From Luidia sarsii (lineage: Eukaryota; Echinodermata; Asteroidea; Paxillosida; Luidiidae): a DNA stretch of 64,000 nt. The notes under the pieces were generated by a model. It saw nothing but the letters and a program-made list of their open reading frames with translations. It had not been told where the DNA came from and ran no database searches. This document shows positions 1 to 9,289 of this stretch, in pieces. The translations under genes were made by a program, and so were the position numbers. Position 1 is the stretch's first letter. The number at the start of each line of letters is the position of its first letter. The stretch spans positions 4,543,659 to 4,607,658 of the forward strand of contig OX465107.1 in assembly GCA_949987565.1 (NCBI GenBank), in the 5' to 3' direction.

Positions 1-9
1 AGAGATTGG

Positions 10-15
10 ACTTAC
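10..15 (-). other. splice donor of the synaptotagmin exon
   Basis: On the minus strand the exon ends ...TCGCAG and is followed by GTAAGT, a consensus 5' splice site. The codon phase is 0 here, which agrees with the 295-codon count. Confidence 0.88.
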
Positions 16-902
16 CTGCGACGAGCACTTCAGGACGTCCTCCTCAAAGCGCTCCCCTTTCACAAGGTCCCGGTCATTACCGAGCAAGTTCGAGATTGCC
101 ACCTCCCCGATCAAATCGTGCCTGGAGAACCGGTCGAAGTCGTAGACGGTGAACTTGAGCGTCTTGTCGGGCAGGTCGTTGTAGGGCACGGTGAAGGTGA
201 ACTTCTCGTCGAATTGCGGGTCGCAGTTCTTCCGGTGCACCTTGGTCTGGTACTTCTTCTTCCGGTCGGCGGGGAACAGGTGGATCTTGACGTAGGGGTC
301 GGAGGTGCCCGAGAAGTCCTTGGCGGGCAGGCCGGCGGCCCGGTCCACGTGGACGTGCAGCGACTCGGTCGGGTGGTCGTACTGGAGGGAGAAGTAGAGC
401 TTGCCGCAGCGGTCCGAGTCCTTGCCGCCGCGCTCCTGCGAGCTGTCCCGGTACAGCTCGGGCCGGAGCGCGCCCAGCTTGGGCTGCTCCTTGCGGTGCA
501 CGTTCTTGACGGAGAACTCGATGTTGGCCAGGTTCAGCTGCAGCGAGAGCTGGCGCTGCCGCTTGAAGGCCTCCTGTCGCACCCGCTGCGGCAGGAGCGG
601 CACGGTGGCCTGGCGGGGCAGCACCTTGACCGGCGAGGCGCTGCCGGGGCTGCCCGGCGGGCCGGCGGCCGGGCTGCCCCCGGCCCCCTCCTTGCCGCAG
701 CTCATCCCGCTCATCTCGTTCTCCGAGTCCGAGTCGGCCTCGTAGCACACCTTGCGCTGGATCGTGTACGTCTCCGTCTGCGCCACCCGGTTCTTGAACC
801 TGCGCGCGCACACCACGGCCACGAAGGCGACGACGAGCACCAGCGTGGTCAGAGACACCGGGATGGCCACCGTCTCCAGGGGAATGCCGCTACTGCCGCC
901 CC
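16..902 (-). CDS. SYT: synaptotagmin internal exon: transmembrane segment, linker and complete C2A domain (partial gene)
   Basis: Synaptotagmins are vesicle or plasma-membrane proteins that couple calcium to exocytosis through two C2 domains. Read on the minus strand, the exon begins with two bases that complete a split codon, then gives 295 uninterrupted codons ending in phase 0 at a GTAAGT donor. Residues about 10-32 form one hydrophobic membrane span followed by basic CARRFKNR. Residues 33-160 are a polar linker with a Gly/Pro-rich stretch. C2A starts at about residue 165 (CGKLYFSLQY). The five expected calcium ligands are present: D195, D201 (in SDPYVK), D254 and D256 (in YDFDRF), and D262. 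The basic KKKYQTKVHRK strand is also present. The PELY motif before C2A, LPAKD and DRFSRHDLIGEV resemble the vertebrate Syt3/6/9/10 group more than Syt1 (from knowledge of the family; no search was run). C2B must be on the next exon beyond base 1, and the luminal N-terminus on an upstream exon. The exon is clearly more GC-rich than its surroundings. Frame-shifted open frames over the same bases are shadows. Confidence 0.93.
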
Positions 903-935
903 CTGCCACGTGAACAGAACAAAAAGAGAAAATGG
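903..935 (-). other. splice acceptor and pyrimidine tract of the synaptotagmin exon
   Basis: On the minus strand a T-rich stretch (TTTCTCTTTTTGTTCTG) is followed 10 bases later by CAG and then the exon. The intron splits a codon after its first base, since the exon supplies the last two bases of a Gly codon. The upstream exon with the N-terminus was not found in this window. Confidence 0.8.
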
Positions 936-978
936 AACACGGATCACCATTACGTACAGTGACTCAGAGAGAAGAGCG

Positions 979-1010
979 CCCCCCCCCAAAAAAAAAAAAA
1001 AAAAAAAAAA
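979..1010 (+). repeat. C9A23 homopolymer junction
   Basis: Nine C followed directly by 23 A. It is one of 13 junctions of this kind and order in the window (see findings). Confidence 0.9.
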
Positions 1011-2630
1011 TACTAATAAACACGCCAGCCAACGCCGACCTGCATCAGACACGACCGTCGATCTGGGTTGCACGAAATAATGGAACGAGCCGGAGACAGA
1101 TTCGACGGACAGCAGTCCCTGTATATATATACGAGGCATACGAAGGAGCGCGGCACTCAACGGGTGCTTTCGTCTGGTTGCAGGAGAGCCGAATAAACAC
1201 TTCTTTAGACGATGGCTGGAACGAGCGCAATGCACCGGTCAAGTCTCCAATCCACGGCTATATGTAAGGGGGAAATAATAAGAAAAGGCTGTGTATATGA
1301 TAGTGCCGAGATATTGACGCTCTTACGTGAAGCGAGAAAGGTCGAAAGTCGAGACTCTGGCCGGTACATCACAATGGAGGGAAGAGAGGAGGGGTGAGGG
1401 AATACATACACGCCGGTCGGTCTCGAAAGCATCTGATTACGTTCATGCCATTTCACTGGCCCTGGATGACTGCCGAGGTTTCCCCCCCCCCCCTCTACGT
1501 CCTGCTCCAATTCTTTAGGAACACAGCGATCGAGGTAGTCTAGGTTCTAGACGTTGTTGTCGTTTGGATACGCCACGCCACTACACCCTCTGACTACGTT
1601 CTTCCGGAGCCACCCGCACACACGCACGCACGCCCGCACGCACACTCCGCGCACTACTAGCCAAGCCGTGCGTGCGTGCGTTCAGTGGTGCGGACGGACG
1701 GACATGCGAGCGTGCGGACGGGTGGCCGATAAAACGATAACACGGTCTAGAACCTAGACTACGATCGAGGACGCACGCCAGTTCCTCAATGTCCTTCAGC
1801 GCGCGCGTCACGTGGGCGCACGATGGAAGATGGGCTCGTGACAATGGGAGCACGCAGATAGTCCAGAGGGCGAACAGAAATCGGCATGCACTCGGACCCG
1901 TGCCGAAACAAAACCGCAAACCAGTGGTCAAGCGCGCTTGGGAAGGGGTTTTCGATTCTAACCTTGCGGTCTGTCATTGGCAGAAAATCGCATACAGCCC
2001 TTGGACTAAGGAACGAAGCGCGTGCACCTTTACCAGAAACCACGCGTGGTGTGTAGAAAGGGGATGAGGGGAGTGCACGGGTTTCCACGCGTGCGCTCCG
2101 CCCCAGGGTGACCAGCTCAAGTGCTCCCACACGAAGTCAAATCCCATCCCTCACATACAGTACAGTAGGCCTATCGCCCCGTAGACAAGCTCCCGTGCAA
2201 GTACAGAGAGCTAGAGCGGCATGGCCGTTATATATCCACATCTCCATCAACCCACCACCCCCCCCCCCACCAACACCAAGATAACGGTCATGATAATGTA
2301 TCTCGCCTGTCTCCTACCGCTATACGCCCACTCACAGCAAGACCCGCTATACTATAGACTGCCAGCGTACACCCTCTAACTTCCCCCTCCCTCCCTCCCT
2401 CCCTCGTCCCACACATAACGCGGAAATAAATCATAATACAAGCAAAGAAAGGAGAGACTGAAAAACATCCACTGCGAGCAGGCCACGGGGTCTCGCCCGG
2501 CCGAACGGCATCGGGACCGTATAGGGAACAGGCGATAAGTTTGGCTCCCTTCCTCCCTGACTACATTCCACCCCTTTCCATTTATACACAATCACCCTAG
2601 TTTAATTAAGATATAGAAAAACACGTAGGG
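1011..2630. other. gene-free stretch, probably intron
   Basis: No supported exon or recognised element. It holds a CA/CG-rich patch with CGCA steps (about 1615-1690), C runs at 1481-1492 and 2259-2270, and short CCCT repeats at 2385-2405. Open frames here are short and overlap on both strands. Confidence 0.6.
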
Positions 2631-2639
2631 GGATACATT

Positions 2640-3475
2640 GATGGAGAGAGGCAGAGAGCGAGAGAGAGATGGAAAGGGAGAGAGCAAGAGAGAGAGAGAG
2701 AGAGAGAGAGAGGAAGATGGAAAGGGAGGGAGAGAGAGAGATGGAAAGGGAGGGAGAGAGAGGAAGGGAGAGAGAGGCGGAGAGACAGAGGGAAATTGAA
2801 AGGGAGGACGAGAGAGGAAGAGAGAGAGGAGAGAGAAGCAGAGATACAGAGGGAGATGGAAAGGGAGGGGAAGAGAGAGAGTAAGTGGGGAGAGAGGGAG
2901 AGAGGTGGGGAGAGAGATGAAGAGAGGGGAGAGAGGAAGAGAAAAAAGCAGAGAATGGGAGAGGAAGAGAGGTGAAGGGAGAGAGAGGAAGATAATGGGG
3001 AGAGAGGGGAGAGAGAGGAAGGGAGAGAGGGAGGGGGAGGAAGGGAGAGAGGGAGAGGGAGAGGAAGGGAGAGAGAGATACAGAGGGGCGAGAGGGGAAG
3101 AGAGGGGAAGGGGGTAGTAGAGGAAGGGAGAGAGAGGAAGAGAGGGAAGAGGGGGGAGAGAGGGAGAGAAAGGACGAGAGAGAGAGGCAGGGAGGGGAGA
3201 GAGGAGAGAAAGGGACAGAAAGGAAGGGAGACAGCGGGAAGAGAGAGGGGAGAGAGAGGTGAGAGAGAGGGGGGAGGACGGAGAGGGAGAGATAGAGGAA
3301 GAGAGGGAGAGAGGGAGAGAGAGAGAGAGAGAGGGAGATGGAGAGAGAGAGAGAGGGAGGGAGAGGGAGAGAGAGAGAGAGAGAGAGAGGGGGGAGAGGG
3401 AGAGAGAGAGAGAGGGAGAGAGAGAGTGAAGAGCGCGATGAGATAGAAATGGCTACAGGAGCGAAACCCAGAGAG
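2640..3475 (+). repeat. GA-rich purine tract
   Basis: About 830 bp that are almost entirely A and G, built from degenerate GAGA, GGGAGA and GGAAGAGA blocks. A second block follows at 3720-3995. Long Ser/Leu/Pro frames on the minus strand and Arg/Glu frames on the plus strand are products of the repeat. Confidence 0.95.
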
Positions 3476-3482
3476 AGAGAGA

Positions 3483-3501
3483 CCCCCCCCCCAAAAAAAA
3501 A
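3483..3501 (+). repeat. C10A9 homopolymer junction
   Basis: Ten C then nine A, at the boundary where the GA tract gives way to an A-rich gap. Confidence 0.9.
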
Positions 3502-3719
3502 GGGACAAAGATAAGATACACACAAAGAAACGGATTGAGAGACGGTGAAAGACATAGACGGTAAGAGGCAAAAAAAGATAGAGACATAGACAGAAACAGA
3601 CACATAGAGAGGTTGGAGAAATGGATAGAGAAGAGATAAAGAGTCTGTGAAAGAAAGATTAATATAAACAGATCGACAGGAAAATACACAAACAGAGAAA
3701 CGGAGAGACATAAGCAGAG

Positions 3720-3995
3720 AAAAGGTGGAGAGATGGAGAAACAAGTGAAAGAGAGAGAGAGGGGGAGAAAGAGAGAGAGGGGGAGAGAGAGGGAGAGAGA
3801 GAGGGGGGGGGAGAGAGGGAGAGAGAGAGGGGGAAAGAGAGGGGGGAGAGAGAAAGAGAGATAGAGAGAGAGAGAGGGAGGGAGAGAGGGAGAGAGAAAG
3901 AGAGAGATAGAGAGAGAGAGAGAGAGGGAGGGAGAGAGGGAGAGAGGGGGAGAGAGGGAGAGAGAGAGATGGGAGAGAGAGATGGAGAGAGGGAG
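3720..3995 (+). repeat. second GA-rich purine tract
   Basis: Degenerate GAGAGA/GGGAGA, interrupted from the first tract by about 220 bp of A-rich mixed sequence with many AGACA and AGAGA words. Confidence 0.92.
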
Positions 3996-4498
3996 GTATA
4001 GCCTACACACGGATACAAGGAGATAGAGAAAGGGACGCACATAATTTAGATAATAATACAGATAATAATACACATAATACAGATAGGAAGCAACTGCACG
4101 GAGAGCGACGGAGGCACACCCTTCATCAGAGGGCGTGCATGGACGGGGTTGATGCCCGCGATGTTTTGTATGGCTTGAAATGAAGGTGCGATGAGTCAGA
4201 GACAGGAATAGCACGGGCTGATGATGGGTGGCTGGTCGTCGACGCGTCGGGGTTCGGCAACTCGCTAAAGAAAAAAGAGGCCCGAATGGATGACGCAACC
4301 CCGCCGCGGCACGGACGCGGCGAGAAGGCTGAGTTGTCCAAACACTGCGGCCTATACGTGCGTGGTCTATACGTACACAACCGGCGAAGACAAGCTCCAC
4401 ACCGTACACATGCTGGGCAATGTCTGAGCCAACTTCCTGACCAATGTTGCTCGTAGTGTCGACTGTCGACACTATACTAGAAGGATATTATTCAAAAC

Positions 4499-4588
4499 AA
4501 ATATTGCAAACTGCTCACTGACTGATCAAAAGTAATGAAACAAGTAGAGGACCTGACGTTTTGATCCTAGCAGGACCTCTCTTAAAGG
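4499..4588 (-). mobile_element. dispersed retroelement module with hammerhead-like motif, copy 1
   Basis: ATTGCAAACTGCTCACTGAC leads into CCTGACGTTTTGATCC and TAGCAGGACC. Read on the minus strand this is a 6-bp stem (GGTCCT/AGGATC) followed by CAAAC-GTC, where other copies have GAAAC. The same arrangement recurs about 290 bp downstream. Confidence 0.6.
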
Positions 4589-4792
4589 GAAGTGTTAGTA
4601 ATATAATAAAACCCGTCGACAATATTAAAGATGCAAGGCTTCTTTCTGTAAAATTTTGTGTAAAGAATGGGCCTAGATGCATTGTGTGAAAGTCAACAAA
4701 AAACATCTCAAATATCCCAGATGCAGAAGTTAACTCAAATTATATCTCAAATGCAGAAGTTGAATGAATCTTCAAATCGGAGGAAGTCATAC

Positions 4793-4873
4793 ACAAATAT
4801 TGCAGACTGCTTACTGGCCAAAACGAGCAGAGTGCGAATGAAGGGGGCCTGACGTTTCGATCCCAGCAGGACC
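4793..4873 (-). mobile_element. dispersed retroelement module with hammerhead-like motif, copy 2
   Basis: Same order as copy 1 (ATTGCAGACTGCTTACTG, then CCTGACGTTTCGATCC, then CAGCAGGACC). It is followed directly by a T8G8 homopolymer junction at 4875-4890. Confidence 0.6.
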
Positions 4874-4874
4874 A

Positions 4875-4890
4875 TTTTTTTTGGGGGGGG
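4875..4890 (-). repeat. C8A8 homopolymer junction (T8G8 on plus strand)
   Basis: Eight T then eight G on the plus strand, abutting the hammerhead-like module. Confidence 0.88.
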
Positions 4891-5775
4891 ACGACGTTTG
4901 TACAGCTGAATCACATTACTATCTAACGGCGACATATTTCGCTATATTTCCCAATCATTGCCTATTCCTCAAATTCGTTTTTGTTTTCTCTGCTAAGTGT
5001 ATAATGAATCTAATTAGTCCTTGTGTATAGTTTTCTATGTGTTTTGTGTTAATACTAAGGATTAGTGTTCTATTGATTGATTGCTTCACTTGCATTGAGC
5101 CCTCTCCCTACCGTCTACGGTCTAAATTAGCACGAGCATTCCTTTTCCGGCTCAGTGCAAGTGTTGCAATGGGGCCCAACACTTAAAAGCTGTGCTTCTT
5201 GATGGGTCCCTCTGCAGTATCGCATTCATTGTTTATTTATATTAAGTTATCACTTAATGTGCCAGTCCTTTCCCTATTAATTTTGCCTATTCATTCTTTG
5301 TGATGTACATTCTGTGATATGTGCTTTGTTGGTTGATGCAGTGGAAAAAGAAATAAACTAAACTAATCCAGTTACAACAGAACAGCGTACACTCATTCCG
5401 CACTATTTCCACCCATTCTGAATATTCGAATAGGCCCCTATCCATAGAAACGGTGATCGGATATGCACATGTACTCGTGAAATAAAAGATTGCAGACTGG
5501 GTAATCATCTGTGAAATCACATTCCTGTAGTACACTCAATCTCAAACACATCAGTCAAATCGTGCGTAAAGATGGTTTAAATGTCAACTGTTTTACATTA
5601 CCGGTGAACGTTCAACCAATACTTGGGATACAACTTCTGCCGGGTGAAAAGAACGTGCATTATTAACGTCGACTCTTAGATTAAGTCTCCGAACTATGCA
5701 TACAAGATAACATACTACGAGCAACGCTTGTCCCGATGTTGGCTCTGACATTTTTGTTTGATATTAGCCTGGTGC

Positions 5776-6245
5776 AGACGTCTTAACCACTTGTCCACCG
5801 AGCTGGTCGAGGTCGTATGGTGGATTCAAGTGGTTAAAGCCCCTACACAACATTCGAAAAACAGAAATGTTCACAGATTTACATGAAACTTATACAGTTT
5901 GAAGATGGTTATAGTAAAAACCGCTCACTGAAATATTTCTGCCTAAAATGTTGTAATTTGGGAGAAATGAGTAAAAGAAATAGTTTACGTCTCACCGAGA
6001 TCTAAACTATTTTTCAGAACAGTACGATGTTGAATGCTGCATTTTCGCGAAACAAATGAAGCGGTTTTCACGATTTTCTCGAGACTAGGTTGGCGGATCG
6101 AGCTGAAATTTTCACAGGTGTGCTATTTCATGCATATGTTGGATCAGACAACGTATGCATGCTATTCTTTGACCTCGACCAATGTTGTGTAGGGGCTTTA
6201 TAAGACTATAGAAAGCAGGAGTTGTGTGTTCGAATCCCGACCGAG
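5776..6245. mobile_element. tRNA-derived repeat split by a MITE
   Basis: GGATTCAAGTGGTTAA lies left of the MITE. To its right lie AAGACTATAG and then GTGTTCGAATCCC, a good B-box. Joined across the insertion they have the order and spacing of a tRNA-like head. A reversed copy of the same A-box region (TTAACCACTTGTCCACC) lies just upstream at about 5773-5790. No functional tRNA can be folded from it. Confidence 0.45.
5835..6200 (+). mobile_element. MITE-like element, TAAAGCCCC family, copy 1
   Basis: This 366-bp non-coding element has inverted ends TAAAGCCCCTACACAACAT and its complement. Its interior (bases around 5940-6110) matches copies at 53931 and 58216, including GAAGCGGTTTTCACGA and TTCTCGAGACT. 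It has no open frame of note, so any transposase would act in trans. The flanks are TTAA on the left and TTAT on the right, so a TA or TTAA target is possible but not decided. Confidence 0.85.
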
Positions 6246-6299
6246 CTGCCTGATCTTCTTCTTTTTTCATCAGGCATCGGGCAACGCACTGAATGCTCA

Positions 6300-6830
6300 G
6301 TGCGTATCACGTGGAGCAGGGCAAACCCTCATTGAATTACATTCTCCTCGTCGCAAATCATCATGTTACATTGTATATCTATAATATTATGATAAACTGA
6401 TAATGTTGATATGCTCTACAGCATTGTAGCAATCAATGGAGTGAGACTATACAACAGGTATGTTTGGATTTCATTTCGGACAGACGAAATGAAGGAACCG
6501 AAGCCTCCCTCCCACTTAAAAGCAGCCTCTCATCACACCGCACGGTAAACCGCAGACGAGAAGACCGCTGTAATTGCCAATGCGTTTTGCTAGCTGTCAT
6601 CTTGCCCGCTCGATCGCCGACGTGTCTCCAGCGGCACCGCGCGCGCACACCTCAATCGCAGGCAGAGAGGCGATGGGCTGTGGGAGGCCACATCTCGCCA
6701 GGTTTGATCGAATCCTGCCTATATAGGCGAGGCGAGGCTGCCCTTCATCCAAACTCCCATCGTCAACCAAAACACTTCCCGATGGAAGTTTTGTTTTGTT
6801 TCCCCCTGAAAGAAGAATCTCAAAAGTTAG
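6300..6830. other. gene-free stretch
   Basis: No element recognised. A 129-codon plus-strand frame (6464-6853) overlaps a minus-strand frame, shows no familiar motif and runs into the hammerhead-like cluster, so it is treated as chance. Confidence 0.5.
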
Positions 6831-7062
6831 AGGGCCTGACGTTTCGATCCTAGCAGGACCTTTCTCAAAAAGGTCCTGCTAGGATCGAAACGTCAGGCCC
6901 TCGAACGGGCCCTCTCAAAAAGCTAGAGGGGCCTGACGTTTCGATCCTAGCCGGACCTTTTTGAGAAAGGTCCGGCTTGGATCGAAACGTCAGGCCATCT
7001 AACTTTGGAGATTTATGAATCGCCGGTCATTTTAGTCAGTGAGCAGTTTGCAACAGGTTTTG
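6831..7062. mobile_element. cluster of four hammerhead-like motifs in two inverted pairs
   Basis: Copies at 6831-6862 (minus), 6871-6900 (plus), 6929-6960 (minus) and 6967-6995 (plus) share CCTGACGTTTCGATCC or its complement. Each pair is a near-perfect inverted repeat around a short centre (TTCTCAAAAA and the like). Downstream to 7062 the plus strand carries GTCAGTGAGCAGTTTGCAA, the same flank seen reversed at 4499 and 4793, so these belong to one dispersed family. Confidence 0.75.
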
Positions 7063-7470
7063 TATTAACCTGAAAGAAGAAGACTGAAACATAAAATATA
7101 AATATAGAGTGCAGTATACAGCGGGACGAGGACCCTTGGCATCCTGGTCGGGAGGTTTTACCCTGGATGTCCAAATGGCCCCCGGTTGTTCCAGCGTTGG
7201 TGACGGGGCGCAGCGCCTAAAAGGTACCCGGTGGGGCCTCCCTCCGCGCCCGAAGCCCGCCCGCACGCACGCCTGGTTCTTAGGCGGGGCCCACGGGGCG
7301 AAGAGGGGCTGGGAGGACGTGCAAGCAGCCACCAAGCGCCTGCTGATGTCAAGACTCCGGAGGGTCACTGAACGTCAGCGTATATAAAATGATACTTGCC
7401 CGAGCACGCACTATACTGTAGCCGTATACTCGGGCGGGGAGAACGGACTGGATGGTGTCACCTGCCGTCG
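7063..7470. other. gene-free GC-rich stretch
   Basis: Overlapping frames on both strands without recognisable domains. No repeat was found. Confidence 0.45.
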
Positions 7471-7607
7471 AGTTCACCAAACCCATCGAAACTTGCGATC
7501 CCTCGCAAGACGATGAGCGATGCGCAGAAACCACACGGTGGATCGCAACGGGTTATCCGTCGTAAGTTGAGTTACGATGCGTCGTATAGGCTTTGTGAAA
7601 TCCACCC
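7471..7607 (+). mobile_element. short inverted-end repeat (CTTTGTGAAATCCA family), copy 1
   Basis: It starts with TTCACCAAACCCATCG and ends with GGCTTTGTGAAATCCACC. The ends are roughly complementary and the interior holds CGTAAGTTGAGTTACGATG, itself partly palindromic. It is immediately followed by a second copy. Confidence 0.65.
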
Positions 7608-7611
7608 AGTG

Positions 7612-7766
7612 GTCTATTTCATAAAAAAAAAACTCATCGTAACTTACGATCAATCGCAAGGCGATGGGAGATGCACAGAAATCATATGGCCTGTGAAAAG
7701 TTACGCTGGGTTATCCATGGTAAGTTGAGATTACCATGCGTCGTAAGCCTTTGTGAAATCCACCCC
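7612..7766 (+). mobile_element. short inverted-end repeat (CTTTGTGAAATCCA family), copy 2
   Basis: TATTTCATAAAAAAAAAACT leads into CATCGTAACTTACGATCAA, and it ends with CCTTTGTGAAATCCACCCC. It is adjacent to and in the same direction as copy 1. A third copy is at 18701-18815. Confidence 0.65.
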
Positions 7767-7798
7767 AGGCCTGGTTTAAAAGGATGAGAAAGGCCAGG

Positions 7799-7826
7799 GT
7801 CTCTCTCTCTCTCTCTCTCTCTCTCT
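7799..7826 (+). repeat. (CT)n microsatellite
   Basis: About 14 CT units. Confidence 0.95.
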
Positions 7827-7829
7827 GGA

Positions 7830-9120
7830 GAATCTAACCGGCTTGGAAATGGCGGCGGGGTATAGGGGTGGTGTAACTCACCCTCTCCTCATCCCACGGA
7901 ATCGCTCCCCCCTCTCACAACTAATCCCCGCACTAATCACTCTGGGAGTAGGTGGGCTACGCTTCTAAGATTATGAAGATATCGGACAGCAAGGGTCGCG
8001 TTTCTCCATCCGCATTCAGCCCCCCTCCCCTCCTCCCTCCTCCTCCTTCTCCTACTCCTCGATGGGCGGGGGTGGCGCTGGATATAAAGACGGCTGAGTT
8101 TTATCTTTCGTTCCTGGAAAGAAAAAAAGTGAAGGCGACCCAACGGCAGGCGTGCTGTAACGCCTCTCTTTATCTGTTGAGATGGTCTCCACTTACGCCT
8201 TCGATACCGCGATTTCGACACAACCGTGTATATACAATACGCGCAGCATCGGGGTATCTTCTTCATGCCCTCCCCTGATGGAATTGAAGTGCCAAGAAGG
8301 TATACACCCATACCTTTCTCCTGCACGAACGTGCAGCCTCGCCTTCGGTTTTGATGTCTGAGTAAATATCTGTTTAAACCCCCCCCCCCCCCCCGCCGCA
8401 CCTTGCATGCCTGAAAAGGATTTTAACATGCCCTACCGCCTTCTGTTGTTGGCGAGGATTACTCGTTCCATTTTTTTTTTCTCCTTCGGAATAATCAGTG
8501 GCATTTTCAGCGATCAATGCGCGCGGCAACCGTGTAGGCCTGAACCCGAATGAGTGAGGCGGGCGTTGAGGGGTATAGTGATCGATTGGAAGGAGGGATG
8601 CGTGGGTGTTCGCTTTGCCTTTCGGGTTCGTCCTATAGGTCTCGCGATGGTTACAAAGAAGGATGGCACGGTTATAGGGGAGGGGGTGTTTATTCCTCCC
8701 CCGCCTCCTCGATCTTGAGAAAAAACGAGACACGTCCTTAGACATCTTAAAAAAATAAAAAAAAAAAAAAAAAAATTAGGTTATATACCTATAGAGGTTA
8801 TAAAGCTAACCGATGAACTCTCCAACAAGCGACCTTGTTCTTCCTTCTCAATCACGCCCGGCGATTCTGCGCTCGGATAGGTTGAGGCATCGCGATCGGA
8901 GGGACGTGCACACGCACTCTGACGGCGAGGCAACTCCTCCAGGAATGTACCTCTAATATACGTTGCCTCCGCCAGGCAAAAATGGCGGCCCATCCCCCCC
9001 AAAAAAAACGCCCGGGGGGGAGGCAACCTCCCCCTCGCCCCTGAGCAAGATTTCATACTGATAAATATCAGGAGTGGGGAAGCGGAGATGACAAGGCTCT
9101 GCTCCGGCGTTTATTGAGTT
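7830..9120. other. gene-free stretch
   Basis: Mixed sequence with homopolymer runs: C14 near 8380-8393, T10 near 8471, A-rich at 8750-8776 and a C7A8 junction at 8994-9008. No exon or known element was identified. Confidence 0.5.
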
Positions 9121-9124
9121 CGTA

Positions 9125-9280
9125 AGGAGGGAGGGAGGGAGGGAGGGAGGGAGGGAGGGAGGGAGGGAGGGAGGGAGGGAGGGAGGGAGGGAGGGAGGGA
9201 GGGAGGGAGGGAGGGAGGGAGGGAGGGAGGGAGGGAGGGAGGGAGGGAGGGAGGGAGGGAGGGAGGGAGGGAGGGAGGGG
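9125..9280 (+). repeat. (GGGA)n tetranucleotide array
   Basis: About 39 uninterrupted GGGA units. The Pro-Ser-Leu frames on the minus strand (LPPS repeats) come from this array. Confidence 0.98.
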
Positions 9281-9289
9281 GAGTGGAAA

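Larger units (their letters stand above)
4419..5752. mobile_element. possible old element with inverted ends about 40 bp long
   Basis: Bases 4419-4458 and 5713-5752 are diverged inverted copies sharing ACTACGAGCAAC, GTTGGCTC and GACATT in the same spacing. The interior is AT-rich and contains two copies of the hammerhead-like module. This could be a degraded DNA transposon, or two unrelated copies of one dispersed repeat in opposite orientation. No coding capacity is visible. Confidence 0.35.

Noticed and set aside
77..1080. Frames of 244 and 320 codons over the synaptotagmin exon in other registers
   Set aside because: Shadow frames of a GC-rich exon; only the register with the TM-C2A protein matches a known family and the splice phases.
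2602..4472. Long Ser/Leu/Pro-rich frames that look like secreted or membrane proteins
   Set aside because: They lie in GA/CT tracts. Hydrophobic runs such as LSLSLS come from CT dinucleotides. The same applies at 11668, 12193, 35716, 38624, 48070, 55053 and 59427.
5835..6200. Firm assignment of the TAAAGCCCC MITE to piggyBac on the basis of TTAA edges
   Set aside because: Only copy 2 and the relative at 47661 show TTAA on both sides; copies 1 and 3 each have one altered edge, and copy 1 leaves extra bases when excised on paper.
6831..6995. Active hammerhead ribozymes
   Set aside because: The left core is TTGAGAA in place of CTGANGA and stem I is not convincing, so only a hammerhead-like relic is claimed.
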